Origin: Planctomycetota bacterium
GTDB taxonomy: Bacteria > Planctomycetota > Planctomycetia > Isosphaerales > Isosphaeraceae
DNA length: 64,000 nucleotides
Direction: 5' to 3'
Assembly (NCBI GenBank): GCA_021791715.1
Contig: JAJYWB010000007.1
Location: forward strand, 59,494-123,493
Shown piece by piece: positions 56,658-64,000 of this stretch (position 1 is its first letter; each line of letters opens with the position of its first letter). The translations under genes were made by a program, and so were the position numbers. Under the pieces are notes generated by a model. The model saw nothing but the letters and a program-made list of their open reading frames with translations. It made no database searches and was not told the DNA's origin.

Positions 56658-58394
56658 TCATTGATCTCGCAGAATCTTTGTAGATCCACATCTGCACTCA
56701 AACAAATCTGATCCTTGATTTTTGGACTCAATCCAGAACTTGCATCTACTACATAGAACTGATTTCAAAAGTAATAGCACTGACTCTCCAAAGTTCTGTG
56801 ATTCTTGATCTGATAGGCTCTGCGCCCAGGAATTAAAATGCGATCCAACTAAATTCCGTAAGTGCATCCATTTATCTACATCGCTACATATCATTTTCAA
56901 ATTGGTTTTTTTCAGGAATTTGAATAACGGAGGCCACATATCGCCAAGTGTATACTTGTCATCTTTACGCCTAGGCATTGATATCGGTATAGTCCAACTT
57001 AATCGATTACATATTGCTTCGAGTACCCAGCCAGAAGATGAACATATTTCAAATGACATTGCCCTATCTAGAGCATCTGCTAGGATTTTCTCCATATCTT
57101 GAACTCCATCACGAAATACTGGTCCAGAAATAAATTCCCATCGCGAAATTTCGAGATCGACAAATTGTCGACCGTGACGTCGGAATAAATCCTTCACCTG
57201 CTCTCTCCACATTCGATCATGAGTGGATAAAATAATCTGCCAGTCTTTCATATCACATAATATATGATCAACCACGGAAAGCCTAATCGTAGAATCAACA
57301 CTCTGAAATACGTCATCGAGAACGATAATTTTAGCCTGACCAAGATCAGATGATGCCTTCATTGCTTCCAAGTAGAGAAGAAATGAGAGTAAATCGAGAT
57401 TCGCTTCGCTAAGGACTTGATTCGGATTGCAAACTATTGAATTGCAAAGCCTTAACTTAACAGACAAGGACGCATTAGATATATCACTATGAGTTATTAA
57501 AACATCTTGGATAAATTTTGAGTTCGATAGTATAGTGAATGATCTTGATACATTGCTGGAAATAAGCGATAAAACTTCTTGTACCATAGGTTTCGAAATT
57601 TTTCCTGACTTAAATTTTTTGAACTCTTTGATCTGACCATTAAGTGATGAGATTTTCTCGGTAGTTTGGACAAATCTATTAATCAATTCTTCAGTTTCTG
57701 CTGGAATTGCACATACTCTTCCAGATTTGATTGCCTGCTTCCATTCTTTTTGAGACATGCCCCGATAGAACTGTCTCTTAATAAATTCTAAAATTTCACC
57801 GCGTCCTTGCGGAACCTCATCTACACTCCAATGTAATAAATCTGCAATATTCTCTCGTATATCATGTTTTTGATCTTTTAGATTCGCTCTTTCCTTAACC
57901 AATTTATCGATCATCAGCATTGGACTCTCAAACCAATCATCTTTCGGTTTCTTAAAGAAATCAAAGAAAACCAATTGACGCTGGATCTCCGGTGTATCTT
58001 GCAATCTTAGTACATCAGTCCTACGTAAAACAAATGGAGATACTGAAAATAACGGATGTGGCAGATAATTGCTTAAATATAACTCGTCTTCATAAGTATT
58101 AATATGTCTTTCTATAAAGCTTCCGTCTGATAACTCTGCTATTACCATACAACAATCATTCTCTGATGATAGTGATAATAGACTAACTGACCCAGATTCA
58201 TTTATTGATTTAGCACGTCCCACTCTAGATTGGAGTGCGAATTCAATTGCATCGATGATGCTGGATTTTCCAGTTCCATTGTCTCCATATAATATAACTG
58301 ACAATGGAGTTGATGATCTCTCTGGTTGAAAATTTAACTTTAACCTCTTAGGAATTCCTCTGAAACCATCGATTTCTATGCTTTTAATTTTCAT
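56658..58394 (-). CDS. RecF/SMC-like AAA (ABC-type) ATPase, candidate conflict-system protein
   Basis: 578 residues from ATG 58394; an ATG 21 bases upstream is less likely. MKIKSIEIDGFRGI is the usual opening of RecF/SbcC/SMC-type ATPases. Walker A is GDNGTGKSS (37-45). A coiled-coil segment lies in the middle (TTEKISSLNGQIKEFKKF). The ABC signature region is LSEANLDLLSFLLYLEAMKA, Walker B is IIVLDDVFQSVD and the switch His is IILSTHD. The C-terminus has a zinc-ribbon-like Cys-x2-Cys / Cys-x-Cys pattern (CSRC, CRC). No nuclease or TOPRIM motif was seen. AT-rich with few CGATCG sites, unlike the rest of the window. A small gene overlaps its start. IS4 insertion lies next to its stop. Confidence 0.85.
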   Translation of the reverse strand: MKIKSIEIDGFRGIPKRLKLNFQPERSSTPLSVILYGDNGTGKSSIIDAIEFALQSRVGRAKSINESGSVSLLSLSSENDCCMVIAELSDGSFIERHINTYEDELYLSNYLPHPLFSVSPFVLRRTDVLRLQDTPEIQRQLVFFDFFKKPKDDWFESPMLMIDKLVKERANLKDQKHDIRENIADLLHWSVDEVPQGRGEILEFIKRQFYRGMSQKEWKQAIKSGRVCAIPAETEELINRFVQTTEKISSLNGQIKEFKKFKSGKISKPMVQEVLSLISSNVSRSFTILSNSKFIQDVLITHSDISNASLSVKLRLCNSIVCNPNQVLSEANLDLLSFLLYLEAMKASSDLGQAKIIVLDDVFQSVDSTIRLSVVDHILCDMKDWQIILSTHDRMWREQVKDLFRRHGRQFVDLEISRWEFISGPVFRDGVQDMEKILADALDRAMSFEICSSSGWVLEAICNRLSWTIPISMPRRKDDKYTLGDMWPPLFKFLKKTNLKMICSDVDKWMHLRNLVGSHFNSWAQSLSDQESQNFGESVLLLLKSVLCSRCKFWIESKNQGSDLFECRCGSTKILRDQ

Positions 58395-58533
58395 GTACGT
58401 AGTTCCTGTTATCAAATAATCGATCGTCAGAAGAGCACTTTAAATAATCAACGAATTCATCTAAGTCATTTTCCTTTGACTTTAGTTGATTATACATATG
58501 TTTTTGATATTCATCATTTATTAGATATGACAT
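58384..58533 (-). CDS. 49-residue protein overlapping the ATPase start
   Basis: An uninterrupted frame of 49 codons begins at ATG 58533 (AAAGG about nine bases before it) and stops at 58384-58386, inside the ATPase start, overlapping it by 11 bases. It reads MSYLINDEYQKHMYNQLKSK then ENDLDEFVDYLKCSSDDRLF: acidic and helical. The overlap suggests translational coupling, as in defence operons where a small middle or regulatory component precedes an ABC ATPase. No family recognised. Confidence 0.55.
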   Translation of the reverse strand: MSYLINDEYQKHMYNQLKSKENDLDEFVDYLKCSSDDRLFDNRNYVHEN

Positions 58534-58582
58534 TATAGCTTAGCCTTTAAAAATCAAAATAGATGAACTGCGAAACACCTGT

Positions 58583-58611
58583 TTATTAATGAGTAACGGT
58601 TCTATTGACAA
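58583..58611 (-). promoter_or_regulatory. weak promoter candidate for the small gene and ATPase
   Basis: On the minus strand TTGTCA (58606-58611) is followed after 17 bases by TAATAA (58583-58588). The -35 box is good (five of six) and the -10 box is poor (three of six). It lies 50 bases upstream of the small gene start in an AT-rich background, where chance matches are common. Confidence 0.25.
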
Positions 58612-58692
58612 CCCGTTCTTACAAATAAATATTGCCCTCGTCTGATCATGATATAATTGAAATAAACACCTCGACTCACTTAGTCAATGATG

Positions 58693-58965
58693 CTATTCAC
58701 TGATCTGTGATGATTTATGGACAAAAGAATCATCAGTTTCTTCGTCTATAATTAAATTAATCGTTTTGCCTTTTTCGCCTCCATCTAGAAATATTAAATT
58801 GATTCTCTGTCTCATGATTTGACGCAGAATCTCAAATATCATTACAGCAATAGAGCACTCGATCGCCGGGACGTTAGAGTCCGATGATGCCGAGAATCGA
58901 CCCCTCGGCTTTAAAAAACAATCGCATTTATCGCAAATAGGTCTCCTGGAAAGCAGTTCTACTTT
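58693..58965 (-). pseudogene. possible degraded small gene upstream of the ATPase
   Basis: An open frame of 91 codons reads VELLSRRPICDKCDCFLKPR, FSASSDSNVPAIECSIAVMI and RINLIFLDGGEKGKTINLII, then DEETDDSFVHKSSQISE before TAG at 58693-58695. It has the composition of a real protein and a Cys-x2-Cys-x-Cys motif, but no start codon before residue 42. A TAG at 58966-58968 separates it from further protein-like codons upstream (LLQYVEKSFRN). Possibly an additional component of the ATPase locus, now broken, or a gene using a start I cannot see. Confidence 0.35.
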
Positions 58966-60197
58966 CTAATTACGAAAGCTCTTCTCCACATATTGGAGCA
59001 AGATCAGACGTCAGTAACCCTAAAGAAAATTTATCGCAAGTCTATTATATTCTATGCTCCGTATCTTGTTTTGTGAATATTGCAATATTCTAAGTAGAAT
59101 CATCGAGTTTCAGAGATTAGAGGAACAGGCTCTCTCGACACATCAAATTCGAGAAACATACCCGGACCCATCTTCTTCACCCACTAAATAATAACGATCG
59201 TCTCTACAGCATTCAAGATCATTTTTCGGTTTGGCAGATCGCTAATAATTTCTCTGAACATTCTCTGTATTCCGAAACAGCGATCTTGAGAGAATGCCCC
59301 AAAACGACCTGCGTTTTCAACCGAGTCCTAATATCTAAACCAGCATTACAAAACTGATTCTTGCGAAACCAAATCTCTCATCCCTTATTCACCCGATCTC
59401 GATGATTCAATTTCTTACTCGTCCGGTACCCAGATTCCCTCCCCTGGGCATAGGTTGAGAAGTTTTGTCAAAATCGTAAGCCGTTGTAATTAACGTTCTT
59501 ATGGAAACAACGATCATCGCCCTCCTCGAATCAATGAAGCACATCGTACTGGACCGGGACTCTTAAGGCGGTTAAATCAGCTTCATCGAGTACGTCCGCT
59601 AGCGCTTTGGGTGGTTCTGTGACCCAAATTTAATGAATGTATCGAACCTCTGGTGCTCGAAGGATTAGAGTCCGGGAAACCAATTCCCGTCAGCGAGGAG
59701 TATTGGTAATAAAAGAAGCCTATACTCTCTGAATTTCTCGCCAAGGTCATCTGTGGACAATGCATCGTAATCATGTTTTCTCTGAATTCTCCAAGTGTTC
59801 TGTCGGGGCTCGGAACTCCTCAGTCCTATTGCATGAAGGATAGAGATAGAGAATCGAAAACCAAGCGATACGGGATTGGCAATCCTAATGCGTAGCTAAA
59901 ATCGATTATCGCCAAGAATCAAAGCCGATTTTGGGAATCATCGAAATTATTTTGGGAATGTTGTTGCTTTTTGTGTCCTGTTATCCTATAGTAACAAAAG
60001 GAGGAGTCTGAATCGAAGATATCAGGTTCCTCAATCGCCGGGTTTGCGAGATGAAGTAACTGCGGGTCGTAATGCCCGCAGATGAATTGAATATCGATAA
60101 AATCGAATCGAAAGTGAGACAAGAGGATCATCAAGATTTTCGATTTCGCGGAAGAAGTGTTGTGATTCAGTAATATCGAATCGCAATTGAGGGAATT
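58966..60197. other. AT-rich region with gene debris
   Basis: About 1.2 kb with no intact gene. Minus strand 59143-59240 reads NDLECCRDDRYYLVGEEDGS before a stop. Plus strand 59640-59709 reads IEPLVLEGLESGKPIPVSEE then YW-stop, resembling the end of ParD/CopG-type antitoxins. Both lack starts. The stretch looks like repeated insertion and decay of accessory genes. Confidence 0.45.
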
Positions 60198-60674
60198 GGC
60201 TCACCAGGAGGTTCGCCCTCCCAGAGAAGTGGTCCCGATTCGGGGATCGAGATGCAATCTAAGAATATGGCTCAAAAGGCTGTTGGAAATTCAGAAAGGA
60301 GAAGAACTTAAAGATGGCGGCTCACCGGGAGGTTCGCCCTCCCAGAGATGTGGTTCCGATTCGGGGATCGAGACGCAATCTAAGAATATGGCTCAAACGG
60401 CTGTTGGAAATCCAGAAAGGAGAAGAACTTAAAGATGGCGGCTCACCGGGAGGTTCGCCCTCCCAGAGATGTGGTTCCGATTCGGGGATCGAGATGCAAT
60501 CGAACGAATGTGGCTAATCAAGAGGATCGCCGGACTGGAAGAATGGCTCACCGGGAGGTTCGCCCTCCCAGTAAAGCGGATGCGATTGGGAGATAGAGAC
60601 GCAATCGAAAGAATGCGGCTCATCAGAAGGATCGTCGGACGGGAAGAACGGCTCACACGGCGGTTCGCCCTCCC
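60198..60674. repeat. five REP-like palindromes in 121-bp and 105-bp tandem units
   Basis: GGCTCACCGGGAGG (first copy has CCAGG, last has CACACGGCGG) starts at 60198, 60319, 60440, 60545 and 60650. The first two intervals are 121 bp and the last two 105 bp. Units share GATTCGGGGATCGAGA and GCAATC. The palindromic core is the same as in the 4.5 kb and 50.5 kb clusters. Confidence 0.88.
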
Positions 60675-61020
60675 AAACGCGGTTCCAGATAAGAGAAACC
60701 AGACACAAAAACAAAACCTGAATCCCGCAAACTGAAAACTGATACCAGAAATCGGAATTGTCAATCGGCAAAAGCAGCGTACCAAAGCAACCGTTTTAAA
60801 CGATCGATCAAAACGACCCGAACTTAGCTGACCGATGAAAACCAACACAAAAACCAACACTCCGCGAAGCGCGCGAACCAATCTCGACCACGTTCTCAAT
60901 CAAAAAGAACGCGCCGAGGTCGAATTCGATGTCGCACAATACCAACACCCAGCCGGCATGATTCGGCCAAGTAATCGCAGTTCCGAGATCGATCACACCA
61001 AACAAGCAGAAATCACCAAA

Positions 61021-61310
61021 CTACCACGCACGCGACGATTTGCGCTCAAACAGACCATCCATTCCGGGCTCGTCGAACAACCGCGCACGCGAAAGATCAC
61101 GATCGAGCAAACCAAGCCGGCCAAGATCGCCAATCGACGGCGTACGCGACCGTTCGCATTCGATCAAACCAAGCTGGCCAAGATCGCCAAACCGCCGCGC
61201 ACGATACGTTTCAAGCTCGACCAAACCAAGCAAGCCAAGATCGGCAAACAGCAGCGCGCTCGCGGGTTCGCGCTCGGACTAACCATGCGAGTCAAACCCT
61301 TCAAACGGCC
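61021..61310 (+). repeat. 57-bp tandem repeat preserving an open frame
   Basis: CGCGCACGCGA-type words recur at 61024, 61081, 61138, 61195 and 61252, and CCAAGATCG at 61121, 61178 and 61235 (last copy CCAAGATCGGC), a 57-bp period. In plus frame 1 they encode 19-residue repeats such as RRRTRPFAFDQTKLAKIAK. This frame is free of stops from an ATG at 60835 through the P-type ATPase. No ribosome-binding site is evident at 60835, so translation is unproven. The 60700-61020 part contains nothing else recognisable. Confidence 0.7.
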
Positions 61311-61614
61311 TCGCTGTTGGTTACTCGATCGCGGTGCGAATTCACGAAATCGCAACGAAAAAACTCGCTCCGAATCGTTCGATCGCAACAACCAAGCCCA
61401 ACCCGGTTGGATCAAGCCGGCTCGATCCAGAAGATTCACACGGTCGAATATTGCCGCGTGCGAAGTTCAAATAACCCCGATCGAACGAGTACGAGCACGA
61501 TCGAATATGAGTCGATCCAACGCGGATGGCGATTATCGCCGGAGTCGTGTCGCTGGTATCATGAAAACAACGGGTCGAACCGAACAGTCGACCGTTGTTC
61601 CATTGATTGACCAC

Positions 61615-64000
61615 ATGAGCACAACTTGTGATTACTGCGGCGTGCCGTTTGTCGGGTCGGGGTTGTCGGGTCGGCCGTGGCCTGGGAAGCCCGCGGCGCG
61701 TTATTGCTGCTCGGGATGTTTGAACCTCGGTGAGCGGTCGCGGGGGGATTCCGAGGGGGAACGCGCGTTTCGCCTCGATCCGGTTTGGATCAAGCTCGCG
61801 ATCTCGGCGTTCCTCACGGCGCAATCGATGGTGCTGGGGCTCGCGGTCAGCATCTCGCCCCCTTCGGGATCGGCGAGGATCGTCACCCAGAGCGTCGTTC
61901 TCGCCGCGACGGTCGTCGTCATGGCGCTGCTCGCGGGCCCGCTGTTTGTCGCGGCTTGGCGCGAGCTGAGGCGCGGTCGCGTGTCGAGCGAATCGCTCTT
62001 TTTGGCGAGCCTGACGGGGGCGATGCTCGCTTCTTTGCGGTCGATGATCGTCGGCCAAGGAGCGATTTACTTCGAGGTCGTCTCGATCGTTCTGCTCGTT
62101 TACACCTTCGGCAAGACGGTTGGAGCGCGCGGGCGATCGCGAGCGCTCGCGGCGACTCGCGCGTGGGCGATCGGGATGAGCGCGTGTCGCAAGCTCGATC
62201 CTTCGGGATCGACGAGGCGTGTCGAGGCGACCGAAATCGTACCTGGGGATTTTGTCGAGGTTCTTCCGGGGGATTTGATCGCGGTCGACGGCGAGGTTTC
62301 GGAGGGGGTCGCGTTTGTGCGCGAATCGGCGTTGAGCGGCGAGCCGTTTTCGGTCGTCAGGAGGCCCGGCGATCGTGTGTGGGCCGGGACGGCTTGTGTC
62401 GACGCTCGGATTGTGGTTCGCGCGAGCGCGGCGGGAGGGAATCGGCGGATCGATCGATTGATCGACGATGTCGAGCGAGCGCGGAACGCGCCCGCGACAA
62501 TGCAGGGTCGAGCCGATCGTTTGATGTCGCTCTTTTTCCCGATCGTCGTCTCGGTCGCCGCGGCGACGTTCGTTTATTGGACGTGGACGGTCGGCTGGGG
62601 CGAAGGGCTTTACTACTCGATGTCGGTGCTGTTGGTCGCGTGCCCGTGCGCTCTTGGTTTGGCGACGCCGATCGCGGTTTGGTCGGCCCTGGGAAGGCTC
62701 GCCGAGCGCGGGCTTATCGTTCGAGACGGGGGGTTCATCGAACGGTTGGCCGAGATCGACCGGGTGATCTTCGATAAAACGGGGACTTTGACCGAGGATG
62801 AGATCCGGGTCGTCGATCTCGCGACGGTCGCCGACGACTCTCCGGAACGCTCGGAGTCGATCGGCTTTTTGGCCGCGGTCGAAGAGGGGCTCGCTCATCC
62901 GCTCGCGCGCGGATTCGCCGATCTCGCGCCTATCGATCCCGCGGTTCGCGTGATCGAACGGACGATCGTCGCGGGACGAGGGCTCGACGCCGGGTTGATC
63001 GATCGCCTTGGAAACACCCGACGCGTCCGAATCGGCCGGCTCGATTGGCTCGCCGAAAACGATCATTCGCACGTCTACGAAAGTCTTAACCAGGCGATGC
63101 GGGCCGATGAATCGCACAGGCGGGTCGCGATCGAGCTCGACGGACGCCCGTTCGCGCTCGCCGCGGCGGCCGAGGCGGCGCGCGGATCGATGAACGCCTG
63201 TTTGCAAATATTTCAAAGTCTGAATATCCCTTTCGAGGTGATGACGGGGGATTCGGCGGATCGGGCTCGGGCGATCGGGCTTGAAGGCGCGCTCGCCGAG
63301 CTTTCGCCCGAGTCCAAGCGCGATCTCGTCGTCGAACGCGTCCGCGCGGGAGTTCGGCCGCTGTTCGTCGGCGACGGAATCAACGACGCCGCGGCGATGG
63401 CCTCGGCGCACACGTCGATCGCACTCGCATCCGGAACCGAACCCGCGGTCGACGCCGCAGCCGCGACGCTCTATCAGGGAGACCTCGGCGTCATCCCCTG
63501 GGCCGTCGACTACTGCCGCGAAACCATCCGATCGATGAAAATCACCCTCGCAGGCGCCGCTGCGTATAACGCCGTCGGTATCACCCTCGCCGCGACAGGT
63601 AACCTCCACCCCGTCGCCGCGTCGCTCCTCATGCTCTGTTCCAGCCTGATCGTCGTCGCGCGCGGAGCGCGACGACGTGAGGGCGCCGCCCGCGCCGGCC
63701 GTTCGTCCGAAGCGATCGAGCAACCGATACATGATAGGATGATCAATGGCTCCGCCGCTGCGAGCGACGACGCGGCGAGCGCGTATCGAGGAGAAACGAC
63801 GGTCGGCGGCGCGCTGTCTCCTTCTATCGAGGTCGACCGAGCGCAACGAGCCGCTTCCGCCTCCGGAACAGGAAACCTCCACCCCGTCGCCGCGTCGCTC
63901 CTCATGCTCTGTTCCAGCCTGATCGTCGTCGCGCGCGGAGCGCGACGACGTGAGGGCGCCGCCCGCGCCGGCCGTTCGTCCGAAGCGATCGAGCAACCGA
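61615..64000 (+). CDS. copper-type P1B ATPase, 3' end outside window
   Basis: At least 795 codons without a stop. The N-terminus has the metal-binding domain found in CcoI/FixI-like pumps (CDYCGVPF and YCCSGCLNLGE). Membrane helices follow. LVACPCALGLATP is the Cys-Pro-Cys metal site, VIFDKTGTLTED contains the phosphorylated Asp, EGLAHPLARGFAD the His-Pro nucleotide motif, EVMTGDS and VGDGINDAAAMA the hinge. It exports Cu+ (or a similar soft metal), often for cytochrome oxidase assembly. ATG 61615 directly precedes the metal-binding domain and is the most likely start, but the frame is open back to 60835. The C-terminal helix and tail are repeated in frame at the window edge. Confidence 0.92.
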   Translation, partial: MSTTCDYCGVPFVGSGLSGRPWPGKPAARYCCSGCLNLGERSRGDSEGERAFRLDPVWIKLAISAFLTAQSMVLGLAVSISPPSGSARIVTQSVVLAATVVVMALLAGPLFVAAWRELRRGRVSSESLFLASLTGAMLASLRSMIVGQGAIYFEVVSIVLLVYTFGKTVGARGRSRALAATRAWAIGMSACRKLDPSGSTRRVEATEIVPGDFVEVLPGDLIAVDGEVSEGVAFVRESALSGEPFSVVRRPGDRVWAGTACVDARIVVRASAAGGNRRIDRLIDDVERARNAPATMQGRADRLMSLFFPIVVSVAAATFVYWTWTVGWGEGLYYSMSVLLVACPCALGLATPIAVWSALGRLAERGLIVRDGGFIERLAEIDRVIFDKTGTLTEDEIRVVDLATVADDSPERSESIGFLAAVEEGLAHPLARGFADLAPIDPAVRVIERTIVAGRGLDAGLIDRLGNTRRVRIGRLDWLAENDHSHVYESLNQAMRADESHRRVAIELDGRPFALAAAAEAARGSMNACLQIFQSLNIPFEVMTGDSADRARAIGLEGALAELSPESKRDLVVERVRAGVRPLFVGDGINDAAAMASAHTSIALASGTEPAVDAAAATLYQGDLGVIPWAVDYCRETIRSMKITLAGAAAYNAVGITLAATGNLHPVAASLLMLCSSLIVVARGARRREGAARAGRSSEAIEQPIHDRMINGSAAASDDAASAYRGETTVGGALSPSIEVDRAQRAASASGTGNLHPVAASLLMLCSSLIVVARGARRREGAARAGRSSEAIEQP
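63595..64000 (+). repeat. 273-bp in-frame tandem duplication
   Basis: ACAGGTAACCTCC at 63595 recurs as ACAGGAAACCTCC at 63868, and the following 130 bases up to the window end are identical to the first copy. The period of 273 bp equals 91 codons. Each copy encodes NLHPVAASLLMLCSSLIVVA followed by an Arg/Ala-rich tail. The second copy is cut by the window edge, so the copy number is unknown. Confidence 0.92.

Noticed and set aside
59583..59774. 63-codon minus-strand frame
   Set aside because: Opposite strand reads an antitoxin-like ending, and the frame has no ribosome-binding site. Both are probably debris.
61342..63996. 884-codon minus-strand open frame
   Set aside because: It is the antisense shadow of the P-type ATPase. 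The plus frame carries all P-type motifs (CPC, DKTGT, GDGIND) while the minus frame is Arg/Asp-rich low complexity.

Overview
This 64 kb window looks like chromosomal DNA of a planctomycete. It is GC-rich with very frequent CGATCG hexamers. It encodes several Gfo/Idh/MocA oxidoreductases (two with twin-arginine leaders), an ECF sigma / anti-sigma / VIT-vWA group, FHA proteins, two GH57 enzymes, and intergenic repeats that read as 'WEGEPPGEP' or 'WEGEAPTEP' when translated. The species cannot be named from sequence alone. I saw no rRNA, tRNA or CRISPR array.

Layout. 1-5 kb: the 3' part of a membrane-anchored beta-helix protein (open to the left edge), an 18-bp minisatellite, a decayed transposase-like gene and a five-copy 89-bp array. 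5-10 kb: minus-strand housekeeping genes (SDR epimerase, ruvX, mannose-1-P guanylyltransferase, UDP-sugar pyrophosphorylase, metallo-beta-lactamase-fold hydrolase). 10.3-13.1 kb: a GT-C-like membrane protein and a SIMPL-domain protein. 13.2-19.6 kb: a ribose-type sugar ABC importer with a Gfo/Idh/MocA dehydrogenase, divergent from a WYL-domain regulator. The importer's substrate-binding protein appears circularly permuted, which is the most unexpected single gene here. 19.8-24.7 kb: ECF sigma factor, anti-sigma protein and a secreted VIT/vWA protein ending in a clear terminator. 24.7-35.6 kb: a frameshifted nucleotidyltransferase, an aquaporin, an alpha/beta hydrolase, two overlapping FHA genes, a large secreted NTN-hydrolase fusion, and a LemA / M48 protease pair. 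35.6-36.2 kb: ten exact 55-bp repeats. 36.2-43.5 kb: an alpha-glucan cluster (GH57 glucanotransferase, GalT-like nucleotidyltransferase, second GH57, glycogen synthase). 44.1-49.6 kb: two TAT-exported oxidoreductases, a sialidase-like protein, a small unknown and SppA.

49.6-61.6 kb is an accessory region. It has two toxin-antitoxin pairs (MntA/HepT and a PIN-domain pair), mosaic palindromic repeats, an IS66 fragment abutting a decayed IS21-family element, a structurally complete IS4-family element with inverted repeats and a 7-bp target duplication, and an AT-rich, CGATCG-poor island. The island holds a RecF/SMC-like ATPase preceded by a 49-codon overlapping small gene and further gene debris. 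It is a plausible but unproven conflict/defence locus.

61.6-64 kb: a copper-type P1B ATPase running off the right edge. It is not closed by a stop codon. Its 3' end carries an in-frame 273-bp tandem duplication, and it is preceded by about 260 stop-free codons containing a 19-residue repeat.
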